This document shows positions 1-10,959 of a DNA stretch of 64,000 nucleotides, piece after piece. The notes beneath the pieces were generated by a model that searched no databases, was not told where the DNA came from, and saw only the letters and a list, made by a program, of their open reading frames with translations. The position numbers and the translations under genes were made by a program. Source of the DNA: Fragilaria crotonensis (Eukaryota; Bacillariophyta; Fragilariophyceae; Fragilariales; Fragilariaceae); assembly GCA_022925895.1 (NCBI GenBank), contig JAKSYS010000225.1:19474-83473 (forward strand), in the 5' to 3' direction. The stretch's first letter is position 1; the number at the start of each line of letters is the position of its first letter.

Positions 1-74
1 CCTCGTAGTACGAGTACCAGGTACAATCGTATGCATACTGATATACTGTGTACCGTAGTTGGACAGACATTCGC

Positions 75-1720
75 CAGAAGAAGGAGAACTGTTCTGTCGT
101 GAAACGTGGATCGTGCCTCGTGCCACCGGTGCCAAATAGTGTTTTCTTCAGCAGCCATCGCATGTATCATTTACCGTCGATGTTTCAACACCTTCGATGA
201 TATCTATCACTTTCTTGCCTGTTTGATCTGTGTGTTGCGACTGAACACCTCCGCAATCAAACGAGTTTTAGTAACTGATAGTCGAGAGGCTCCAGTTTAG
301 CATTCCACCTATCGCAACTATCCCAGCAATAATCCTCATTTTTGATTTCGCCTGAGACTTTCAAGCAATGTCCTCGACATGCAGTCCCTCGCTCCAATGC
401 CCAATTTGCGCTGATGACATGTCCCTATCCGTTGGTATTGCTTCAGGCAAGCGTCGATCACTTGGTTTGCCTTGTTGTGGTCAATTGATATGTCAGGAAT
501 GTCTCTATCGACACATTCAAACCATTTTTGACGAAGGCCGTTCGGGACTGGGTCGGTCCAAGTTGTCATGCCCCTTGGGGTGTGGAGAAGAATTGACGGA
601 CAAGGTGATACGAGCCACCATCGAGCGAGCACATGATACTATCTCTCAATGGTTTTGGCGTTCCGTTGGGAAACTGCTCCACTACTGGTCGATGTTGTTG
701 GACGTTTCGTTCGCCTTGCAACAAGCAGCTGCTGTCTGTGTAGTGCGAGCTACCGTCGAACGTGCGAAAAGTACATTCTTCACTCAATTCTTTTGGGGTT
801 CCGCCGTGAAATTGCTCGACGGTTTGTCGACGTTGTTGAGCTTTACGGGTGGCACACGACAAACGGCTCCTTTTTGGAGTTATTGGTCCAATTCGGCCCC
901 GGTCTTGGCCGATTTCGAAAAGTACGAACAGTGGAGTTTGGTGGTCGCATTGAGAGCAGAACCCACCATGTACTGCCCTGCGCCGGGATGTGATTATCAA
1001 TGGATTACGAATGATGTCTACCGACAGGAGAAGCAAGCGCACGAAGCCAAGGGCGCCTTTTTATGGTACACACCACCGAAATTTGATGGAAGCGGCAATT
1101 TCAATTGGGTTGAACCTGAGTTTGCTAATCTAGGCGCGACTGGAAATTTTGTGGAACCTGATCTCTCGGACGGTCGTCGCATGGTCTGCGCGAAATGCCT
1201 GACATGTTTCTGTGGTTTGTGTCGACGTCCTTGGGAATTCGGAACAGGCCGACGGCAGCGTTGTCATCGAGGAAAGACGTGTGAAAAGTATCGAAAGAGT
1301 ATGCCTTTCGAGGATAGGGATTATGCCTATGTCGCACAATTGGCAAATGCACGATCCTGTCCTGGCTGTTCTATGCGGACGCAACGGACGGAGGGGTGCA
1401 ATCACATGACTTGCCCCTGCGGATACGAGTGGTGCTATGTTTGTGAATGTCGGTGGAATCGAATGCACTATCCGTGTGTGGATCAAGGTCTTGGAGGCGA
1501 TGCGACGGGGGCATGTGTGGTGTCGTGAAAAACAAACTTTCACTACAATCGGAGCGAGTGTTGCACTCCGTACATTTTGTTAAATAGAAACAACTTATTT
1601 CATCGTGGCATAGAATTCCATAGCAGGATTTAACGCGGAGGATTTGCTGAGTTACTGTATCTTTTTATCTTGCACCTTGTTGATGACAACTGGATTCGCC
1701 TCCACGCACAGCACGGATCT
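75..1720 (+). repeat. Segmental duplication, copy 1 of the RBR-ligase block
   Basis: This block matches 3640-5170 in direct orientation. Similarity starts upstream of the gene (shared 'gagaactgtt.cgtcgtgaaa' and 'ctccagttta.cattccacc' stretches), covers the whole coding region, and runs about 190 bp past the stop (shared 'aaaaacaaactttcac.acaatcgga' and 'gttaaatagaaacaa'). Identity is very high in the coding region and lower in the flanks. The edges are approximate. Confidence 0.85.
368..1528 (+). CDS. RBR-type (RING-IBR-RING) E3 ubiquitin ligase-like protein, copy 1
   Basis: A 386-residue, intronless protein with the layout of an RBR ubiquitin ligase. RBR enzymes take ubiquitin from an E2 onto a RING2 cysteine before passing it to substrate. 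RING1 is seen at C11/C14, C36-C37, C42/C45 and C68/C72; a CCG replaces the usual zinc-ligand His. An IBR-like cluster lies at about residues 205-315 (CPAPGC, then CAKCLTCFCGLC, then CHRGKTC). RING2 starts at CPGC and contains GCNHMTC, whose C344 sits where the catalytic Cys of HHARI-type ligases lies, followed by CPCG and WCYVC. Compared with the paralogue at 3968, residues about 82-170 hold a tandem duplication of a Trp/Phe-rich segment (RATIERAHDTISQWFW then RATVERAKSTFFTQFFW). The start is the ATG that aligns with the paralogue's start. The substrate is unknown. Confidence 0.85.
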   Translation: MSSTCSPSLQCPICADDMSLSVGIASGKRRSLGLPCCGQLICQECLYRHIQTIFDEGRSGLGRSKLSCPLGCGEELTDKVIRATIERAHDTISQWFWRSVGKLLHYWSMLLDVSFALQQAAAVCVVRATVERAKSTFFTQFFWGSAVKLLDGLSTLLSFTGGTRQTAPFWSYWSNSAPVLADFEKYEQWSLVVALRAEPTMYCPAPGCDYQWITNDVYRQEKQAHEAKGAFLWYTPPKFDGSGNFNWVEPEFANLGATGNFVEPDLSDGRRMVCAKCLTCFCGLCRRPWEFGTGRRQRCHRGKTCEKYRKSMPFEDRDYAYVAQLANARSCPGCSMRTQRTEGCNHMTCPCGYEWCYVCECRWNRMHYPCVDQGLGGDATGACVVS

Positions 1721-3560
1721 GTCTGGGCATGAAGTACACTGCACTACTACTAGCTGCTGTTGTATGCCATAAGGAGAGATAACAAAATCATGCATTTTGT
1801 TGCCAATTCACAACAGTATATTGTACTCGATATTGTAGCATGAGGACAATGGCTTACTATCACGTAACTCGAGCTTCGCACTATCTCTAGTAGCAACATG
1901 TAGCAACTCCGTGTTTCTTAATTACAATATCATTCATGTATTCGTCTCTGTTTGCTATATCACGCTTTTGTTACCTGCCTTGTTGGTTCTCCAGAGACAG
2001 GATGATACACCATTGCTTTCAGAACATCATAAATGATGAACTCTCACCTGTCACACCATGAGATGCTTATCCATCTAATGTCTTTATCTCCCTGTTTGAA
2101 TGTGTTTATCACTTATTCATCATCATGCTTCAACTCTGGTCATGATTCTCCTAGGGCTCCACTTTCTTCCAACTTAAGGTCCATTTCCATTACGACGGTT
2201 TACGGAATTCAATCAAATCTGAGCAGAACAGTATTCTATACACAATGCCATACACAGTACTGTTGTAGAAAGATACTTAATCCTTCACATCATTGTTGTG
2301 ATCAATGATCCCTCAAGGTTGACATCATGGCAAAGAATGCTTGACAAATATTTAGTAATAATTTAATAGATGAAAAAGTATGAGTGCTCATTTTTACTCA
2401 TTCATTTTTTATAATTACATTACTAAAATAGACAAGTTCCGCAAATGGAACATGTCTCTGGAGAATCCTCAAATTTGATGAAGTTACTGGTACATCTGTG
2501 AATTCATTTTGTTTTGGATGTCTAGATTGTTGTCTTGATAACTTTGCTTCCTTTGTTTCAATATCATATTCATTTGTCACCAACAACACAAGAAAAACCT
2601 TCTTCATTAAAAGCGTTGTGGACAAACTTAGAAATGTAGAATGAATGAACTAAATTTTACAGATCAAAATTGAATTCATTTTCATGCATTCCCTGAACAT
2701 TGACACAGGTTCATGCAAGAACTCCTGCCAGTCTCTACAGCTTGCTTGTGCACCATTCGAAAAATTGCTTAACAACAAGGAATGTGCTTTTGATCTCTAT
2801 AGGGTCATGACATCCTCACCACATTCTCATTGCCGTTCATATTTTTCCACCAATGATGCTGGTTCCACAACCTTAAAGTCACCACATCCAACATCCAACT
2901 CATCAACAGCCATTGATACCATACTAGTAGCATCCTCCTGCCTTCTATTTAGAATCAGTGCATCTCTAGCTAGGCAGCACCTCTGCTGATCCATCTCCTC
3001 AGCATACTTATTATGACATGCACACACTCTTCTCAAAATAATGTTGAGAATTTTGTTCAAGGCCTCCTGCCATCCTCAAAGATTTCTTGCTTCAGAGATT
3101 GATAGCCCAACTCCAAAGTGTTAGAGTTACAATTCAATACCTCAGAGGCAACTGCACAGGCAATGGAGAATCCGGATGGGCCAAACAAATGATTCAAATG
3201 CTGGTCACCCTTCCTATAGTGCTTTTCCACAGCAAACTGATTGTTGCTGCTGTTGTTCAACAAAGTATTGATGAAGAAGAAAATTTCAAAGATGCTTGAA
3301 GTTTAGTTATTCCATCCTGGATCATTCTTCTTGTTATGTTCATCTGCTGTAAGTTGTAACTGGCTCATTATTACTTGAACTTTCTCCTCCCTGACTCTTT
3401 GTCGATGATTGGCGTCGTGGGAGGGCGGATGACTACATTTTGTTGGTCTTGTTTGCTACTTGTACCGTGATCCATTCTTACCTCATCTACGACTTGTACT
3501 GTAGCGCTACTCTACTAGTAGAGTAGACAAACTGTTGTATTCGAGTCTCGATACTGTATA
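1721..3560. other. AT-rich spacer between the duplicated blocks, with unidentified decayed coding traces
   Basis: No intact gene is recognised. On the minus strand, two short open stretches at about 3263-3057 and 3060-2827 look coding-like. Both have varied amino-acid composition and they abut with a frame change near 3058, as expected of a decayed gene. No family could be named. The base composition resembles the transposon debris at 9.6-18 kb, so a dead mobile element is plausible but not shown. Confidence 0.35.
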
Positions 3561-3639
3561 CCAGTACCGGTATTCTGTGGATACCAGGTACTGGAAGTGC
3601 CAGGTACCGTGTACGTCCTTACCGCCTTCGCACCCCTCG

Positions 3640-5170
3640 CCGAAAGCGGAGAACTGTTCCGTCGTGAAAACTGGATCGTGTCTCTTGTCACCAGAACTTG
3701 TACTAGCCGTATGGCACAACTACAAAGCGTATCGTAGTGTCTTCGTGATTCGCTCGTTGCATGTACATGTATCCTCACCTCCATGATCATTGATGATATT
3801 CATCACATTCATTCTGACCTGTTGGATCTGTGTGTTATGTCTTATCGCCTCCGCAAGCAAACAAAGGTGCCGTGACTGATAGTCTAGAGGCCCCAGTTTA
3901 TCATTCCACCAATCGGAAAGATCCTAGCACTTATACTCATTATTCATTTCGCCCTCGGGATTCAGCGATGACATCGACATGCAGTCCCTCGCTCCAATGC
4001 CCAATTTGCGCTGATGACATGTCCCTATCCGTTGGTATTGCTTCAGGCAAGCGTCGATCACTTGGTTTGCCTTGTTGTGGTCAATTGATATGTCAGGAAT
4101 GTCTCTATCGACACATTCAAACTATTTTTGACGAAGGCCGTTCAGGACTGGGTCGGTCCAAGTTGTCATGCCCCTTGGGATGTGGAGAAGAATTGACCGA
4201 CAAAGTCGTGCGAGCTTCCATTGAAGGTGCTCATGGTACAATCACGCAATGGTTTTGGCGTTCTGTTGGGGAAATGCTCCGCTATTTGACGACGGTGGAC
4301 GCGTCGTGCGGCTTGCAACAAGCGGCTCCTTTTTGGCATTATTGGTCCAATTCGGCCCCGGTCCTGGCCGATTTCGAAAAGTACGAACAGTGGAGTTTGG
4401 TGGTCGCATTGAGAGCAGAACCCACCATGTACTGCCCTGCACCGGGATGTGATTATCAATGGATTACGAATGATGTCTACCGACAGGAGAAGCAAGCGCA
4501 CGAAGCCAAGGGCGCCTTTTTATGGTACACACCGCCGAAATCTGATCGTGGTGGCAATTTCAATTGGGTTGAACCTGAGTTTGCCAATCTAGGCGCGACT
4601 GGAAATTTTGTGGAACCCGATCTCTCGGACGGTCGTCGCATGGTCTGCGCGAAATGCCTGACATGTTTCTGTGGTCTGTGTCGTCGTCCTTGGGAATTTG
4701 GAACAGGCCGACGGCAGCGTTGTCATCGAGGAAAGACGTGTGAAAAGTATCGAAAGAGTGTGCCTTTTGATGATGGTGATTATGTCTATGTCGCACAATT
4801 GGCAAATGCAAGATCCTGTCCTGGCTGTTCTATGCGGACGCAACGGACGGAGGGGTGCAATCACATGACTTGCCCCTGCGGATACGAGTGGTGCTATGTT
4901 TGTGAATGTCGGTGGAATCGAATGCACTATCCGTGTGTGGATCAAGGTCTTGGAGGTGATGCGACGGGGGCATGTGTGGTGTCGTGAAAAACAAACTTTC
5001 ACCACAATCGGAGCCAGTGTTGCTGTACTCCATACGTTTTGTTAAATAGAAACAAGTTATTCACCGTGGTAGAGAATCCCATCAGCAGGACTTTATGCGG
5101 ATAATCTGATTAGCTGCCTTCCGATCTTGCAAATACGTTCGTTTGTGGATGATACCTGGATTCACCTCGT
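3640..5170 (+). repeat. Segmental duplication, copy 2 of the RBR-ligase block
   Basis: Direct-repeat partner of 75-1720. It lacks the internal coding duplication found in copy 1, so it is the shorter form. A run of eleven G residues at about 5185, just beyond the block, marks the end of recognisable similarity. Confidence 0.85.
3968..4987 (+). CDS. RBR-type (RING-IBR-RING) E3 ubiquitin ligase-like protein, copy 2
   Basis: A 339-residue paralogue of the gene at 368. The reading frame is open back to 3830. The ATG at 3968 is chosen because it aligns exactly with the start of copy 1 (M-(S/T)-STCSPSLQCPIC) and the upstream in-frame residues are not protein-like. RING1, IBR and RING2 cysteines are all conserved; the catalytic-type Cys in GCNHMTC is C297. 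Residues about 82-115 form a single Trp/Phe-rich segment where copy 1 has two. Differences elsewhere are mostly silent or conservative, which suggests recent duplication with both copies constrained. Ubiquitin ligase function is inferred from the family. Confidence 0.85.
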   Translation: MTSTCSPSLQCPICADDMSLSVGIASGKRRSLGLPCCGQLICQECLYRHIQTIFDEGRSGLGRSKLSCPLGCGEELTDKVVRASIEGAHGTITQWFWRSVGEMLRYLTTVDASCGLQQAAPFWHYWSNSAPVLADFEKYEQWSLVVALRAEPTMYCPAPGCDYQWITNDVYRQEKQAHEAKGAFLWYTPPKSDRGGNFNWVEPEFANLGATGNFVEPDLSDGRRMVCAKCLTCFCGLCRRPWEFGTGRRQRCHRGKTCEKYRKSVPFDDGDYVYVAQLANARSCPGCSMRTQRTEGCNHMTCPCGYEWCYVCECRWNRMHYPCVDQGLGGDATGACVVS

Positions 5171-5520
5171 CGTCGGTACCGAAGGGGGGGGGGGGTACAT
5201 CGTACTTCATTACTACTATTCATTATGCTGTGTATTAAGCATTCTCAAACACTCCAACTACGGGAATTCCTGTATGATGGGTAGGAATATAATTATATAT
5301 ATACAGTATAAATAGGTTTTTTTAAGAGCTCCAAGAAAATACTCCGTACCAGCTAACTACTGGTGATTTGCCTACCGGTAGTATCTCAAATCTAAACGCT
5401 GCGCAAGTCCATCCGCGCTATCACGGGGGCAATGAACCCGTTCATGCAATGAAACAACGAGCGCGACGACCCTTGATTAGTAACCTTACGACCTAAAATC
5501 ACATCTTTAACAACAACGAG

Positions 5521-7038
5521 ATGGCAACAAATCGATCGGATAGCGTCCTGCATATCAACAACAACAGTAACAACAACAATAACGACGACAGTAACATTGC
5601 AGTCGGTATGCATGCTGCTGGTGAGGATTCGGACGAAGATTACAAATCTGTCAACAACGACGAAAATCTCGATTGCGCCTTGTCCTCGACGCAAAATGAC
5701 TTTACCCACGACGGTGACGACGCGACCAGCAATCGTACGTTGGTAGCAGATTTGTTGGCACACTTGGCCGATGAAGATCTCTCCGACGTTATTCTTAAAG
5801 GAACCGATGGCCGAACTGTTGTTGCCATCCGATCGATATTGGCCATGCGATCACGATTCTTCAAGTCACTTTTGTTTGGAGAATTTTCAGAAAGTACCAT
5901 GGCGACTGTACCATTGGGATATTCCTCCCTCGTGTTGCGAGCCGTCGTGGAGTATTGCTATACAGATGAAATTAAAACCACGTTTGAGAACCTAACGTTT
6001 GAGGAGACTGCTCGAAGTATGGTGGGATTGGTGGCAGCGGGCAACTACTTTGAACTTGGAGGATTGCTAGGCCGTGCTTACCGTTTGACATGTCTCATGA
6101 TGGATGAGTATCCAGCCTTGGCGTGTTCGGTTCTCGATGAAGCCATATCAGGAGAAAACAAGGGAACTCATACCGATGAGTTGAGTCGTGTGGCACTAGG
6201 TATTATTCGGCTTCGAACCGAATCTGCGTTGATGCCGCGCGACCTCTACGGATCAGGCGTCGATTCCCTAGGAGAAGCCGCCATGGAGCTTGTCATGTCT
6301 GATGAAAAGATCCAGACGAATGAATTGAAGCTATTTTGCTGTCTCAAGAAGTGGTCAGAACATGTACCGGATGGTCAGAACGCTGATGAAGTGAGCAAGC
6401 ATAGGCGTCAAGTTGCTAGTGAGCTTGCATGTCACATTGACTTTGCCAAAGTTGCTCCTTCCGACCTTTCAACAATTGTTGCCGATTCAGGGATAGTGCC
6501 GTTGGAGTTGATGTGTTTGGCCTACAAGACGCAAGCACTCGAAGCCGAGCGCAAGGGGGTGGTGTTTGATCGAATGCGAGCGGTGGAGCATGCTACTAAC
6601 GGCCGCGTCATGGTTCAAGGAGCTGGTTTGTCGGCTGTGAATGGAACTTACAAATCGTTGCCAACAAAACATACCCAGCTTCAGCAGTACTCGAGGAAGG
6701 GCGTCCTTCCAGAGTTTGGAGCTGGCGTATTTGTTCTTCATACGCTGACGATGCAAGACGACACCAAGAAGTGGCTCCTCTCGTTTCAATACAAGCACGA
6801 AACAAGTGTGGATCTTTACTCGGCTCCAGTGCTGTTTGATGAAATCATTCCGCCCATGCAAAAGTGGGTTCCATGCTCCAGTGCTCACGAGAGGCTCCGA
6901 CGAATCGCGAGTCGGAACAAGCTAAGCCAGAGAAAGGAAAAGAAAAACCACGCCAGCTTTGTCTCTGGCGAATCCGAAGATTATGGCGATCCACCACCAA
7001 TATGTATTTGGCTGCCGGATGATCCATCGGATCGGTAG
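5521..7038 (+). CDS. BTB/POZ-domain protein
   Basis: A 505-residue intronless protein. Residues 1-70 are disordered, with an Asn-rich run and acidic stretches. A BTB/POZ domain follows at about 75-160 (DLSDVILKGTDGRTVVAIRSIL, then the RSRFFKSLLFGEFSES core). Next is a helical region resembling a BACK domain (about 165-330). The C-terminal module (about 355-460) carries an NGTYKSLP motif, a tyrosine-serine-arginine-lysine segment, and LYSAPV before a conserved Trp. BTB domains mediate dimerisation and often bind cullin-3, so a substrate-adaptor role is possible but not shown. I believe BTB proteins of this layout are common in diatoms, but I could not check that. The tail is basic (RKEKKNH), then acidic. 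Confidence 0.8.
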   Translation: MATNRSDSVLHINNNSNNNNNDDSNIAVGMHAAGEDSDEDYKSVNNDENLDCALSSTQNDFTHDGDDATSNRTLVADLLAHLADEDLSDVILKGTDGRTVVAIRSILAMRSRFFKSLLFGEFSESTMATVPLGYSSLVLRAVVEYCYTDEIKTTFENLTFEETARSMVGLVAAGNYFELGGLLGRAYRLTCLMMDEYPALACSVLDEAISGENKGTHTDELSRVALGIIRLRTESALMPRDLYGSGVDSLGEAAMELVMSDEKIQTNELKLFCCLKKWSEHVPDGQNADEVSKHRRQVASELACHIDFAKVAPSDLSTIVADSGIVPLELMCLAYKTQALEAERKGVVFDRMRAVEHATNGRVMVQGAGLSAVNGTYKSLPTKHTQLQQYSRKGVLPEFGAGVFVLHTLTMQDDTKKWLLSFQYKHETSVDLYSAPVLFDEIIPPMQKWVPCSSAHERLRRIASRNKLSQRKEKKNHASFVSGESEDYGDPPPICIWLPDDPSDR

Positions 7039-7898
7039 GTGCGACGTCACTAACTTGGAACGTCGAAGGCATGGGACTGAGGCAGCCGCTGTCCTTCGAA
7101 TGCTGTTCCATACCGCGTGCCTCGAAAACTAGATCTGCGATCACCAATTGGAGCAATCAAAGCGGAGCATCTAGTTAGCGTAGGCTATTGTATCACGTCC
7201 CCAACCAAGACGGGGTCAGGTATTGATGATTGAATCATAACAAAGTGGCTCGCCCCCTGATTTACCATCAGGGAGATCCTTCTTACCTCTACGATTACAA
7301 AAGTTGGTGAACATCAAAGGATATTTCGCGCCAGGATCCATCGATGAAAAACGTGGGTGATTAAGCACCATCTGTGTACCGTGGTACTACTACTCGAACA
7401 CGCGGTGTCAAGCGCTGCTTCTCAGGGCTCCATGGACTCAGGGTACCAAAGTCCTTCATTAGCAGTTCCTATGTACGAACTCGTGGACGGTAGGCTTCGA
7501 CACTGAAAACGCAGTTATGTCATCATCAGTTTCCGGACTCTGGACTCCGGAAATCACATGGCGGTCACAACATAAAGCTGATAGCACTTGCGCACATGCA
7601 ATACACGGGACTGCACCAACTTTCCGTCGTACTGTACCACTGTCGTTAGGACTGGCGTACTGGAGTATGGATTTCTAGAAGTGTGCAGACACAGTATCAC
7701 TCCCTACAGGGGATTGCTCCATCTTGAACACTTGAAGTGACCCCAGGGAATTCTGTGGAACACGACATGTATACAAGATATGTGTCAACTCGAATTTAAG
7801 CAGATATCCAGATATTTCTTGAAGGCTTCACTAATGGCGACCATCGTCGAGTTTGATTGCGCGCATTTTGAGTCTTCCCACCTTCCAACAGCAGCACC
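7039..7898. other. Intergenic spacer, nothing recognised
   Basis: About 860 bp with no persuasive open frame, repeat or RNA gene. It must hold the promoter of the gene at 7899. Confidence 0.5.
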
Positions 7899-8582
7899 AT
7901 GATCTCCGCCCTGATAGCTTTGGAAAAGCCGTTGGCCTACATTGGGTTTACTACAGCAGTCACCACAGTCGCCTGGAAGACCGTAGGACTTGGCTTCATC
8001 CCTGGGTTCGATGCCATCTGGGGTGGTCCTCGATACCCTCGCCGCAACGGAAGTGAATGGGACCTTTTCTACCTAATCATTTATGGGGGGATCGGGGTCG
8101 TGGGTCAGTGGGCGGGCTTGGAAATGAGTACCGATGCATCGAACCGTGTCACCAACAAGAAAACTATACGTCGCGCCAAGATGTTGGGCTTCTTCCATGT
8201 GGTTATTGGGATTCATCATGTGATGTGGGCGTTGTTCAAGAACTGGGGTAGACTCGATTTGGACCGATTCAATATTCCCCACGGAAACCTGTTGGGTGGT
8301 CTTGGTTTTGCAATCACGGCATACCACGGATTGAGACTCCTGACCACATCGGAATCCGATCCCTTTGAGCAAATTGTGCGTCACAAGTCTCTGGTGGATG
8401 CTTCTTCTCTGCTTTCTCTGATTCCCATGGTTGCATTTTTGCCTGCGCAGTGGATGGACTACAGCAACTTCAAATTTGAACAGTGCACATGGATCGCTGT
8501 TTTGACAGTTCCTCTCGTCATGTTCGCTGCTGACTTTGCAAGTGAAGCGATCAGCGCGCGAAAGAAGTCGAAGCGGGAATAA
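7899..8582 (+). CDS. Multi-pass membrane protein of unknown function
   Basis: A 227-residue protein starting at an ATG in good context (CACCATGATC). Hydrophobic segments suitable for membrane spans are visible at about residues 8-30, 50-70, 95-115, 130-150, 165-185 and 195-215. The last is followed by a basic tail (SARKKSKRE) that could act as an ER-retrieval or cytosolic anchor signal. Family membership is not recognised. Regular hydrophobic periodicity, a clean start and a full-length frame on one strand argue that it is real. Confidence 0.65.
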   Translation: MISALIALEKPLAYIGFTTAVTTVAWKTVGLGFIPGFDAIWGGPRYPRRNGSEWDLFYLIIYGGIGVVGQWAGLEMSTDASNRVTNKKTIRRAKMLGFFHVVIGIHHVMWALFKNWGRLDLDRFNIPHGNLLGGLGFAITAYHGLRLLTTSESDPFEQIVRHKSLVDASSLLSLIPMVAFLPAQWMDYSNFKFEQCTWIAVLTVPLVMFAADFASEAISARKKSKRE

Positions 8583-9734
8583 AAGCACGTGAGGAAAGCT
8601 GATTAGGAGTATTAGGTAGGATGTTCATCCTTCCCTTATCGTCTTTGTGACGGACACTGGGAAACCGAAACCTTGACCGGTAGTCCTTCATGTACATATC
8701 TCTACATGCAACGTATCTCTGGTCCTGCAATACATGAAACGCCAAGGCACCAAATAAACGAGATCTGGAATTTTGACTTTCCTGGCAAACAATTGTTGTG
8801 ACATGTAGCATGTAGACACGTCGAGTTTTGGAGGTGACCAATATTCACCCGCGAGCCGCGAGTTCAGTATTCAGAGCTTTGCCGTCCCATACTCGAACTG
8901 TTCGTGTACTGGTATTGTACCTTCCGGTAGAACTCGGAGTACTCCGAATGCTGAGCGTAGCGACAGTGCTACAGTACCATTTTACTGTACTTAGACGACA
9001 CTAGTAGAATTTCTTTAGTAGAGCACCAGATACGGATTACCGATGTACCATGTATACATACTCTCAGTACAGTAAAAGGGTTTCCAAACAAAAAAAGGAG
9101 CCAAGCTTCCAAGGGCGCATAATGCATAATCAATTAATTATGGGTTCGTCAAACTCCAACCGGGCTTCCATACAAACAAATGCATAGTTAAGATTCAAGC
9201 ATCCAAGTTCTCAACTGCCAGTGTTTCGTCTAAAGGTATGATACTGTAGCCGTGAGCAATGAGTACAAGTAAATAGTACATAGTACTATGCACCGTTTTC
9301 CTATGATTAGATACACAGTCAGTACTCTGGTGGTACAACGATGATGACAATGACCTCCAACAGGAGGACAAGAAGGAGAGCACAGCACTCACTTGACTGG
9401 TAACATTCAGCATCAATATCAAACATGGTCGCAAATTTCGCAGCTGTCCTTGCTGATGTGAGAGTTTGGTACACTTGCAAAGAAGATGGATGAGAAATAA
9501 GCGATCAGCCCCAAGATAGCAATTTTGACGATGCACATGAAGGTTAGTTCAAAACATTTATAAAGAGATTGTAAGATGTACTTTTGAAGGGCATGTTAAA
9601 TGACTAATTCAACTTTTAAATTCTTCCTGCTTTGCTTCATCTATATATCAGCCAATGCTGCATGTGGCAATAAAGGCACTTCAAGATTCTATTGGAACGA
9701 ACAAATCTCACCAGATGTCCAACTTGCTTGTGCC
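8583..9734. other. Intergenic spacer rich in GTAC-containing words
   Basis: No gene is supported. From about 8880 to 9080 the sequence is dense in short palindromic words built around GTAC and ACCGGT, the same texture as other spacers here. An antisense frame at 9195-9536 has no protein-like features. Confidence 0.5.
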
Positions 9735-10593
9735 TTGTGCCTGTTTGCAGCTGGGTTTCATATGATATTCTGACTAGCCCTATGGTATGAGTCACACTGA
9801 CACAATCAACAGTTACTGGTATGTTGTGGATCCCATCATCAGGCAGCTCCTCAGCTTTGTACTTGTGTATCCAGCAGACAATCACGACCAACAAAGATCC
9901 ATAGCTAAGGGCTTTGATGCCATTTCTGGCTGGTGGTGCTGGCTTCAAGTGCTAAGCTGAGGCTATAGATGGAATACTTACGTGGATACATTCTCATAAG
10001 CCATCCCCAACAGATTGTGAAAGCACTGGGTGTTGCTCAGGGAAATTCTTGGGTGCATGCAAGAAAGAAGAAGTTTGGGTTGAACTGTCAAACAGTACAT
10101 GATGCTGTGCAGCAGGCCCGGATTCTGGACATATCAATCCAATACCCAGGGTCAATATCAGATTGTCTTGCACTTGAAGGAATAACACTGCTCCAGCAGT
10201 TAGTAGAACAGGGCATTTTGGATCTAAGATGATACTAATGGCTCTACGGTAACAACGCATACATGAACAAACCCCACATGGCGACGCCATACACAGCCGT
10301 TTCCGGCAATACTGAAAGAGATGCATACAACTTTATCATTTACTCATCTATGTGCATTCGGAATGCTAACACATTCGTGGGCAGTCTTACAAAGTGCAAT
10401 ACCGATGAATGTCTCGGTAAAAAGGTCTGTTGCACTATTGCTTGCTGTTGCAAAGCTTCCCAATCACTGCGTTGATAATGAAGAAAACCACAGCAACATT
10501 CTTGTCTACAGCACTGCCGCAGACAAGTGGCAAAATGAAGTGAATGCTGGTGATGTCTCATTGGTGGTAACACAGCATTCGGTGTCAAGCTAG
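9735..10593 (+). pseudogene. Decayed PIF/Harbinger (DDE_Tnp_4-like) transposase
   Basis: Fragments of a PIF/Harbinger DDE transposase can be read in order across several frames. They are a YGMSHTDTINSYWYVVD segment at about 9781, an AIDGILTWIH segment holding the first catalytic Asp at about 9965, KKFGLNCQ...DAVQQARILDISIQYPGSISD holding the second Asp at about 10070-10160, a GNNAYMN...MATPY segment at about 10250, and CAFGMLTHSWAVLQSAIPMNV at about 10350. At least three frame changes and several stops break it. The usual Glu before the CAFG motif is not present, and the family's GDNAY Asp is Asn, so it cannot encode an active enzyme. No terminal repeats or target duplications were found. Confidence 0.75.
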
Positions 10594-10959
10594 CTATGAT
10601 GTTACGCACCCCTTGCCAGTTGCTTGACGGAAGTCACAATTATGATGACATTGTCTTGAACGAGCACTACAACAGACAGCAAGGGTACATTTACATCAGT
10701 GAAACTAGCGGAATGGCACATCCACGACACCAATTGCACTCCGTTGTTGCTTCTGTTAGTCTCACTCAACCAATGGCACAGTGCTCCTGCTAGATGTTAA
10801 TTGGAATAACAACTGGCGTATTTCTCGGTGTGCTGTCACCACCAACCATGCAAAAATGGGCGACAGGATACAGCAGGACTCCGAGGATTTGGCGTATAAC
10901 AGACATACATATTCAGTATTTATTTCTGTCGTGTTATTGTAATTGTCCCTTGTGCACCA

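Noticed and set aside
566-1042. 158-residue open frame antisense to RBR copy 1 (and its counterpart at 4166-4501)
   Set aside because: Mirror of the duplicated coding region. It appears in both copies only because the sense genes are similar, and it has no domain or independent start context.
5180-5200. Run of eleven G residues
   Set aside because: A simple homopolymer at the edge of the RBR duplication. No sign of a regulatory role, though its length may be misassembled.
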